In this document: positions 5,877 through 11,065 of the stretch, in pieces
Layout: each line of letters opens with the position of its first letter
Position numbering within the stretch: the stretch's first letter is position 1
DNA from: Flavobacteriaceae bacterium
Lineage (GTDB): Bacteria; Bacteroidota; Bacteroidia; Flavobacteriales; Flavobacteriaceae
Assembly (NCBI GenBank): GCA_002693605.1
Contig: NZQO01000016.1
Span: 1 to 11,065 of the forward strand
Length of the DNA: 11,065 nucleotides
Direction of reading: 5' to 3'
Position numbers and translations under genes: made by a program
Notes under the pieces: model-generated
Databases searched by the model: none
Seen by the model: the letters and a program-made list of their open reading frames with translations, nothing else
What the model was told of the DNA's origin: nothing

Positions 5877-8654
5877 ATGCGCATCTATATTACAGGATTT
5901 TTAATTTTGTTCTGTTCGGTTGGCTTTTCCCAATCCGATTCCTTCCAAATTTCCGGAACGCTGGTCGCCAAATCTTCCGAAGAGCCTCTAGAATCGGCTA
6001 CCGTTTTCATAGAACGACCGGCTGATAGTAGCTTGATAACATATACTATTTCGAGGCGGGACGGCTCCTTCGAGCTCACCGGCCAAGCAAGGGCCGATAA
6101 GGCAAAATTATTTGTTTCCTACATTGGTTACGACCCTTATTCGGTAGAAGTCTCGCTAGCGGCTGGCCCACAGGACTTGGGTACCATCGCGCTAACCGAG
6201 AACGAAAATGTGCTCGACGAGGTGGTGTTGCGCTCCCGCGCTCCCATTACCATTAAAAAGGACACGCTCGAGTTTAACGTAAAATCGTTCGATACCAAAA
6301 AGGACGCCACGGTAGAGGATTTGCTTAAAGTGCTGCCCGGTGTTGCCGTCGATGCCGAAGGAAAAATTACCGTAAACGGAAAGCCCGTGAATAAAATCTT
6401 GGTCAACGGCAAGCCTTTTTTCGGCGATGACCCTACCATTGCCACGCGTAACCTTACCAAGGAAATAATCGATAAGGTACAGGTAACCGATACCAAGAGC
6501 GATGCCGAAGCCTTCGCGGGCGAGGAGGGCGATACCGAGAATAAGACCATTAACCTAACGATAGACGAGGAGAAGAACAAGGGCGTTTTCGGTAGGCTTT
6601 CTGCAGGGGCCGGTACCGATGAGCGCTACGAGTACGCCGGGCTCTTCAATAGGTTCGATAACGATCAGCAAATTAGCGTCCTTGCTGGGGGCAATAATAT
6701 TAATTCGCCCGGGTTCAGTTTCGGGGAAATAAGCAAGATGTTTGGCGGCGCCCGTAGTATGTCCATTAGTAGTACGGGTTCCTTTACCGTAGATGGCCGT
6801 AGTTTCGGTATAGGCGAAGGAATCGTCACCTCAAATAATGTGGGTGCCAACTATGCCGATTCGTATTCTGAAAAGCTAGATATTTCGGCCGATTATTTTT
6901 ATGCCGGAAGCGACAGTGAGAATACCGAGGTCGTCTCGCGCGAAAACCTACTGCCCGATTTCCGGTTTTTTACCAATTCACGAAGCGAGACCAATGCACG
7001 GAGCGATGGGCATACGGCCAACGCGAAACTAGATGTAAAGGCAGATTCTACCCTGCTAATTAGCCTTCGACCTTCTTTTTCGTACACTGCGGCCGACCGC
7101 CTCTTCGAGCGGTCAGAAACAACGCTCGACGAAGATGGGGTCTTGACCAACCAATCAGATGTTACAACATTTACCGAAAATAGTTCTCGCAGCTTCAACA
7201 CTAATGTGGATGCCACCAAGAAAATGGGCAGTCGCGGCGCCTCATTGCGTACATCTGTTAATGTACAATTCCAAACATCGGAAGGGACCGACTTCCTATC
7301 TTCGGAAACGGAAATTTTCGGAGCTGCCCCCGAGACCATCGTACGCGATCAGGTAACCGACAGCGAGGGCGAGCTAGGCCGTTTTAGCGCAAATTTGACA
7401 TATCGCTACCCCATTATTGCCAGAAAACTATTTTTAAACTTACAGTACCGATATCTGGACATAGTGGAGGATAGTCGGGAAAGCACCTTCAGTTTTGACG
7501 GAACCACCCAATCGTATTCCATTTTTAACCCGTTGCTGAGCACCGATTTTACCTTTAAGGATAGAAAGAGCACGCCCTCGGTGGGTATCGGGTACTTCGG
7601 GGAGAAATTTTCGGCAAATTTAGATGGCGGCTATGCGCTGCGAACCTTGGAAAGTGAGGACCGATTACGGCCCGAAATATCCATTTCAGAAGATTTTGAG
7701 GCTTTCGAGCTAAACAGCTATATAAATTATCAGTTTAGCGGGTCGAACACGCTGTACGCCAATTACAGCATCCGGAACGAGGCGCCCAGGCTTTCGCAAC
7801 TGCAGCCATTTCAGGATGTTTCAGACCCATTGAACATTGTAACGGGTAACCCGGACCTCGACCCCGTTATAGAGCACCGTGGTTACGCCGGTTTCAATAA
7901 TTTTGATTGGCAAAAAGGTACGGGTATAAGTATTTATGCAAACGTATCGGTCGAGGAAGACCAGATTGTCGGGAAAACAGTGGTAGGCGACGACTTGGTG
8001 CGAAACACGACCTATGCCAATGTTGATGGCAATTACCGATTGGGACTCGGCGGAACGTACAGTAAGGAGCTAAAGATCGATACGCTGCGAAGCCTGAAAG
8101 TACGGTTGGGTACCTACGGCAATCTGTCGCGGGCCATCAACTTTTTCAACGAGGTTCAATACGCCGCTAAGACCCACTCGCTTTCCCCAAGCTTGAACCT
8201 GCTGTTTAAATGGAAGGAGCTTTTTGAGCTCAATCCCGAATACTCGGTTTCCTTTCGAGGCAGTCGCTACGAAATCGATCGATTTGAGGACAGGGATATT
8301 ATGAGCCATACGCTGCGCTTGCAAACCGCGACCTTTTTTCCGAAGAAGCTAGAATGGCGTAACGATATTAACTTTAACTATAGTCCAGATGTGGCACCGG
8401 GGTTTCAGCAGAGCGCGTGGTTTTGGAATAGCACCTTGGCCTATTCGGTGCTGGACGACGCTGGCACAGTGACGCTCAAGGTATACGATTTGCTGAACCA
8501 AAACACGAATGCGAGCAGGACGGTGCGCGAAAATTTCATACAGGATTCACAGAGTACGGTGCTGCAGCAATATTTTATGCTGAGCTTTGCCTGGAAGTTC
8601 AATAGCCTTGGCCCTAAGGGAGAATCGGGTGGGGATAATTTTTTTATGTTCTAG
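5877..8654 (+). CDS. Outer-membrane beta-barrel protein with CarboxypepD_reg domain (TonB-receptor-like)
   Basis: A 925-residue outer-membrane protein. A signal peptide (about 1-18, MRIYITGFLILFCSVGFS) is followed by a carboxypeptidase-regulatory-like domain (about 23-108: FQISGTLV, then DGSFELTG and SYIGY), a plug-like region (about 112-232) with TVEDLLKVLPGVAVD, ITVNGKPVNKILVNGKPFFG and EIIDKVQV, and a long beta barrel to a terminal phenylalanine. This order matches the Bacteroidota outer-membrane beta-barrel (OMP_b-brl_3) branch of TonB-receptor relatives. No SusD-like partner, enzyme or regulator is adjacent, so the substrate cannot be inferred, and I see no clear TonB box. It starts 70 bp after der with no strong promoter consensus (TATATTCG at 5839-5846 is one mismatch away), so read-through from der is possible. 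A palindrome overlaps its stop codon. Confidence 0.9.
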   Translation: MRIYITGFLILFCSVGFSQSDSFQISGTLVAKSSEEPLESATVFIERPADSSLITYTISRRDGSFELTGQARADKAKLFVSYIGYDPYSVEVSLAAGPQDLGTIALTENENVLDEVVLRSRAPITIKKDTLEFNVKSFDTKKDATVEDLLKVLPGVAVDAEGKITVNGKPVNKILVNGKPFFGDDPTIATRNLTKEIIDKVQVTDTKSDAEAFAGEEGDTENKTINLTIDEEKNKGVFGRLSAGAGTDERYEYAGLFNRFDNDQQISVLAGGNNINSPGFSFGEISKMFGGARSMSISSTGSFTVDGRSFGIGEGIVTSNNVGANYADSYSEKLDISADYFYAGSDSENTEVVSRENLLPDFRFFTNSRSETNARSDGHTANAKLDVKADSTLLISLRPSFSYTAADRLFERSETTLDEDGVLTNQSDVTTFTENSSRSFNTNVDATKKMGSRGASLRTSVNVQFQTSEGTDFLSSETEIFGAAPETIVRDQVTDSEGELGRFSANLTYRYPIIARKLFLNLQYRYLDIVEDSRESTFSFDGTTQSYSIFNPLLSTDFTFKDRKSTPSVGIGYFGEKFSANLDGGYALRTLESEDRLRPEISISEDFEAFELNSYINYQFSGSNTLYANYSIRNEAPRLSQLQPFQDVSDPLNIVTGNPDLDPVIEHRGYAGFNNFDWQKGTGISIYANVSVEEDQIVGKTVVGDDLVRNTTYANVDGNYRLGLGGTYSKELKIDTLRSLKVRLGTYGNLSRAINFFNEVQYAAKTHSLSPSLNLLFKWKELFELNPEYSVSFRGSRYEIDRFEDRDIMSHTLRLQTATFFPKKLEWRNDINFNYSPDVAPGFQQSAWFWNSTLAYSVLDDAGTVTLKVYDLLNQNTNASRTVRENFIQDSQSTVLQQYFMLSFAWKFNSLGPKGESGGDNFFMF

Positions 8655-8664
8655 CTAGAACATA
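8645..8664. repeat. Perfect 20-bp palindrome over a stop codon
   Basis: TATGTTCTAGCTAGAACATA is fully self-complementary and includes the last two codons and TAG stop of the barrel protein gene. As RNA it could fold as an 8-bp stem with an AGCT loop. A run of seven T lies on its 5' side in the plus strand, so it lacks the downstream U tract of a standard plus-strand terminator, and on the minus strand it is followed by A. It is either an atypical terminator or mRNA-end stabiliser for the convergent pair, or a protein-binding site. Confidence 0.6.
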
Positions 8665-8709
8665 GGTGACGTAATATTCGTATTTCAATAAAAACAGGGT
8701 GAAATCTGG

Positions 8710-9510
8710 CTACCAGCCGCCCGAGGCGCCACCACCTCCAAAGCCGCCGCCTCCAAACCCACCTCCAAATCCGCCGCCACCACTAAAGCCACCACCTGAA
8801 CTACCACCTCCAAAACCGCCGGTACGGCCCATGCTGCTCAGGATAATAATGTCCAGCAAACTGCCGCCACCGCCTTTCCCGCCCCGGTTGTTCCGGTTGC
8901 GAAGAATTATCAATATAATGATGAAAATGATAAATGCCAGTGCGAAAAATCCTTCGCCATTATTCTCTTTTTTACTGAAATCGCGCTCTTCCTTAAATTC
9001 ACCGTTGAGGGCGGCAAAGAGCGCATCGGCACCTTGGTCTAGGCCTTCATAAAAATTCCCGTTTTTGAACTGGGGCACCATGATGCGATTTATAATCCGC
9101 TCGGCCATCAAGTCGGTCACCCGGTATTCGATTCCGTAACCGGTGTTGATGTCTATTTTCCGATCGTCCTTCGCAAGGATAACGAGAATCCCGTTGTCCT
9201 CATCTGCCTGGCCAATGCCCCATTCCTGTCCCCAGCGGGCACCCAGGAACGAAATGTCCTCGCCGTTGGTAGAGCCAATAATTGCCACGACTATTTGGGT
9301 AGAAGTACTGTCGGCATAGCGTAGCAACTTTTCTTTAAGTGCCTGTTGCTGATTTGCGTTCAGCAAATCGATGTAATCGTAAAGAGAGGTTTGTGCCGAT
9401 TGTTTAGTTGGTTTCGGGGGGATATCGAATTGGGCGAACGTTAGTTCAGAAAGGAAAAGACAGCCCAGTAAAAGTAGGAAACTGCCGTATTTCTGAATTG
9501 CGTGTGCCAT
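8710..9510 (-). CDS. Secreted, membrane-anchored TPM domain protein with Gly-rich tail (YgcG-like)
   Basis: From the ATG at 9510 the protein is 266 residues. A signal peptide (about 1-26, ending LTFA) is followed by a TPM domain (about 43-170: LNANQQQALKEKL, TQIVVAIIGS, ARWGQEWGIGQADEDNGILV, KIDINTGYGIEYRVTD), one membrane helix (about 188-203, FFALAFIIFIIILIIL), an Arg/Asn-rich turn, and a glycine-rich tail ending GASGGW. The layout places the TPM domain outside the cytoplasmic membrane. TPM domains occur in YgcG-type proteins and in plant photosystem II repair proteins; some show phosphatase activity, but the bacterial role is unsettled. A longer start at 9540 would overlap the upstream gene by 8 bp and bury the signal peptide, so 9510 is preferred. 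It is last in the M23-merR-lemA-TPM-TPM operon. Confidence 0.87.
   Translation of the reverse strand: MAHAIQKYGSFLLLLGCLFLSELTFAQFDIPPKPTKQSAQTSLYDYIDLLNANQQQALKEKLLRYADSTSTQIVVAIIGSTNGEDISFLGARWGQEWGIGQADEDNGILVILAKDDRKIDINTGYGIEYRVTDLMAERIINRIMVPQFKNGNFYEGLDQGADALFAALNGEFKEERDFSKKENNGEGFFALAFIIFIIILIILRNRNNRGGKGGGGSLLDIIILSSMGRTGGFGGGSSGGGFSGGGGFGGGFGGGGFGGGGASGGW
8713..8883 (-). repeat. Low-complexity glycine-rich coding repeat
   Basis: This tract encodes residues 210-266 of the TPM protein, mostly GGGF/GGFGG units interrupted by the segment GSLLDIIILSSMGRTG. On the plus strand it appears as degenerate CCGCCACCACCTCCA-type repeats. Such tracts are prone to replication slippage, so copy number may vary between strains. 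Confidence 0.7.
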
Positions 9511-9532
9511 TATAATGTGTGTTTCCGACAGT

Positions 9533-9970
9533 TTAACCAATGGAAATGCTATCGGGAAGTTCGTTCTTGTCGTCGTTGGTATAAGGGAAATGTTTCTGAA
9601 GTTGTTCCCCCGCCATCAGGATTCCTTCCACGAGGCCCTGTTTCATCGCATCGTTCTTGAAGTGTTCGATAATAATATCCTTGGTGCTTTCCCAAAAGTC
9701 GGGAGCAACCACCTCGTTGATTCCGCTATCGCCCAAAATTACAAGGGTGCGGTCCTCTACCGCTACGTAGATGAGCACACCGTTGCTCTGCTTGGTATTG
9801 TCCATATGCAGCATATCAAATACCTCCGCGGCCCTATCATACGCGTCGATCTCGGCGTGTGGCTCAAGGTGCACCCTGATTTCGCCGCTGGTGTTCTTTT
9901 CGGCCGTGCGTATGGCCGCTATAATTTCGGCCTCTTCGGCTTTGGTAAGAAATCGTTCTACTCTAGACAT
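9533..9970 (-). CDS. Soluble TPM domain protein
   Basis: A 145-residue protein made almost entirely of one TPM domain (about 9-127). It has the family pattern FLTKAEEAEIIAAIRTAEKNT, SGEIRVHLE (28-36), SNGVLIYVAVEDRTLVILGD (62-81), GINEVV and a C-terminal helix with GLVEGILMAGEQLQ. There is no signal peptide or membrane helix, so it is probably cytosolic or peripheral, unlike the anchored TPM protein encoded just downstream. It follows lemA by 11 bp and its stop is 22 bp before the next start, consistent with co-transcription. The tail (FPYTNDDKNELPDSISIG) is polar and lacks a motif. Catalytic activity is not deducible. Confidence 0.88.
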   Translation of the reverse strand: MSRVERFLTKAEEAEIIAAIRTAEKNTSGEIRVHLEPHAEIDAYDRAAEVFDMLHMDNTKQSNGVLIYVAVEDRTLVILGDSGINEVVAPDFWESTKDIIIEHFKNDAMKQGLVEGILMAGEQLQKHFPYTNDDKNELPDSISIG

Positions 9971-9981
9971 GCATACGGTTT

Positions 9982-10572
9982 TTAAAATTCAACTACGGGT
10001 GCCTGCTCACTACCGGCTTCGGCTTCATAGTAGGCCTTGCGGTCGAAATCGAGGATACCCGCGGCAAAGCTCGTGGGGAATTGACGTATTTCTGAATTGA
10101 ACGCCCGGGCGGTATCGTTAAAGCGATTGCGCTCTACGTTTATCCGGTTCTCGGTGCGCTCAAGCTCGTTTATGAGCTCCTTGAAGTTCTCGTTGGCCTT
10201 TAGGTCTGGGTAACGTTCGAAAACGGCCAGGAGACGTGAAAGCGCCGAACTCAGGTTGCCCTGCGCCGCTTGGAACTGCTCCAATTGCTCAGGCGTAATA
10301 TTGGTGGGGTCAATGTTTACCGAGGTAGCCCTGCTGCGAGCCTCAATTACCTGAGTCAAGGTTTCCTGTTCGAACTCGGCATAGCCCTTTGCCGTGTTTA
10401 CGATATTCGGAATAAGGTCTGCCCTGCGCTGATAGGCACTCTCGACATTTGCCCATTGCGCCTCTACGGTTTCTTCCATGGGCGCGAGGCGGTTATTGAC
10501 ACTGGCAAACCAGGCGCCCACCACGAAAATTAGGGCGACGATTATGATTACGGGAATTAGCCATTTTTTCAT
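9982..10572 (-). CDS. lemA: LemA family protein
   Basis: A 196-residue LemA family protein of normal length. One N-terminal membrane helix (about 4-23, WLIPVIIIVALIFVVGAWFA) is followed by an all-helical domain with the family signature: N27 through the VEAQWANVESAYQRRADLIPN region (36-56), VNTAKGYAEFE, a long helix with NLSSALSRLLAVFERYPDLKAN (106-127), and the ending RFNDTARAFNSEIRQFP with F-A-A-G. The few residues before the helix are basic (MKK), so the helical domain is predicted on the outer side of the cytoplasmic membrane. LemA proteins often neighbour TPM/YgcG genes in bacteria, as here, but their biochemical function is not established. It lies 11 bp after merR and 11 bp before the first TPM gene. 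Confidence 0.93.
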   Translation of the reverse strand: MKKWLIPVIIIVALIFVVGAWFASVNNRLAPMEETVEAQWANVESAYQRRADLIPNIVNTAKGYAEFEQETLTQVIEARSRATSVNIDPTNITPEQLEQFQAAQGNLSSALSRLLAVFERYPDLKANENFKELINELERTENRINVERNRFNDTARAFNSEIRQFPTSFAAGILDFDRKAYYEAEAGSEQAPVVEF

Positions 10573-10583
10573 TGTTTATTGGT

Positions 10584-10913
10584 TTATAGTTGATCTTTAA
10601 TTTTAAGAAGTTCGGCCTTGACCGATTCCAATTTACGTATTATTTCAAAATTAGTTAGGGTTTCGCGCTTATTCTCCTTTAGGTGGGTTTTTGCCCCTTC
10701 AAGGGTAAAGCCGCGCTCTTTGACCAAATGGTAAATAAATTCCAGGTTCTTGATGTCGTCTGGGGTAAACTTTCGGTTGCCCTTGGCATTTTTCTTGGGC
10801 TGCAGTACGTCAAATTCCTTTTCCCAAAAGCGAATGAGCGACGTGTTCACGTCGAACGCCTTAGCTACCTCGCCAATACCGTAATATCGTTTTTCGGGAA
10901 GGTCTACGTGCAT
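10584..10913 (-). CDS. Minimal MerR-type transcriptional regulator
   Basis: A 109-residue protein with a MerR winged helix-turn-helix at about 10-80: YYGIGEVAKAFDVNTSLIRFW (10-30), the wing region KGNRKFTPDDIKNLEFI (44-60), and LVKERGFTLEGAKTHL. After this there is only a short charged helix (about 88-107) that could form the dimer coiled coil. There is no effector-binding domain and no cysteine, so metal or redox sensing of the classical MerR kind is unlikely. Its ATG overlaps the stop of the M23 peptidase gene by one base (TAATG), indicating translational coupling, and lemA follows after 11 bp. Targets are unknown; autoregulation of the operon is plausible. Confidence 0.9.
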   Translation of the reverse strand: MHVDLPEKRYYGIGEVAKAFDVNTSLIRFWEKEFDVLQPKKNAKGNRKFTPDDIKNLEFIYHLVKERGFTLEGAKTHLKENKRETLTNFEIIRKLESVKAELLKIKDQL

Positions 10914-11065
10914 TAGTCGAGCGATTGGTTTTCCTGCTGCGCTTTTTTCTGCATCTCGGCAAATTCTTCGGGCGTTAGGTTTCCGTAGTAGAAATTAATC
11001 GGGTTAATGCGTTCACCGTCCTTGAATACTTCGTAGTGCAAGTGGGGAGCCTCGCTCCGCCCCGT
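10913..11065 (-). CDS. M23 family metallopeptidase, C-terminal end (5' end outside window)
   Basis: The last 50 residues of a protein cut by the right window edge. They open with TGRSEAPHLHYEVFKDGERI, in which G-R-S then PHLHYEV is the closing motif of the LytM/M23 zinc endopeptidase domain; the H-x-H pair supplies the terminal metal-binding and catalytic histidines. Then come INPINFYYGNLTPEEFAEM and a polar tail, an ending I associate with flavobacterial cell-wall M23 peptidases. Such enzymes cut peptidoglycan cross-links or act in envelope signalling. The N-terminus, including any membrane anchor or coiled coil, is not visible. The stop TAA shares its last base with the merR ATG, so this gene heads or belongs to the same operon. 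Confidence 0.88.
   Translation of the reverse strand, partial: TGRSEAPHLHYEVFKDGERINPINFYYGNLTPEEFAEMQKKAQQENQSLD

Noticed and set aside
6137..7339. Two minus-strand open frames of about 146 residues inside the barrel gene
   Set aside because: They are Ser/Val-rich shadow translations with no start signal or family pattern, antisense to a clear outer-membrane protein.
8699..9052. Proline-rich open frame of 117 residues on the plus strand
   Set aside because: It is the antisense image of the glycine-rich tail (Gly codons read as Pro) of a well-supported minus-strand gene.
9511..9540. Upstream start for the anchored TPM protein
   Set aside because: It would place ten polar residues before the signal peptide and overlap the preceding gene; the ATG at 9510 gives a standard signal peptide.
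9515..9985. 156-residue plus-strand open frame opposite the soluble TPM gene
   Set aside because: It lies antisense to a recognised TPM domain within a tight operon and has no domain of its own.

Overview
The window looks like chromosomal DNA of a marine-type Flavobacteriaceae member (Bacteroidota). This rests on a CarboxypepD_reg-fronted outer-membrane beta-barrel protein, a lipocalin-like lipoprotein, a MerR/LemA/TPM cluster of the kind found in flavobacteria, near absence of Shine-Dalgarno sites, and several matches to the Bacteroidota -7 promoter element TAnnTTTG. Base composition looks moderate (roughly mid-40s % GC by eye). I cannot name the genus. No rRNA, tRNA, CRISPR array, insertion sequence or phage gene was seen; most of the window is ordinary core or near-core genome.

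Layout. (1) 1-1661: a SpoIIAA-like STAS/SEC14 protein (minus, cut by the window edge) diverges from a four-TM class III nucleotide cyclase (plus). The gap holds a perfect 16-bp palindrome and a 9-bp inverted repeat. (2) 1798-2818: a small lipocalin-like lipoprotein (plus) converges on a secreted SYLF/Ysc84 protein (minus), with nested inverted repeats between the stops. (3) 3004-5806: two ribosome-assembly GTPases, Era and Der (both plus), bracket an unrecognised two-TM protein on the minus strand that shares a divergent promoter region with der and ends 3 bp from the end of era. (4) 5877-8654: a large orphan outer-membrane beta-barrel protein. A perfect 20-bp palindrome covers its stop codon. 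(5) 8710-11065, all minus: an M23 metallopeptidase (C-terminal end only), a minimal MerR regulator, LemA, a soluble TPM protein and a secreted membrane-anchored TPM protein with a glycine-rich tail. Spacing is -1, 11, 11 and 22 bp, which indicates one operon.

How they fit: regions 4 and 5 concern the cell envelope and region 3 ribosome maturation. The points most worth following up are the cyclase with non-canonical purine-selecting positions and an elaborate leader, the conserved-looking membrane protein between era and der, and the M23-MerR-LemA-TPM-TPM cluster, whose joint function is not established. I did not find a clearly new defence or mobile system.
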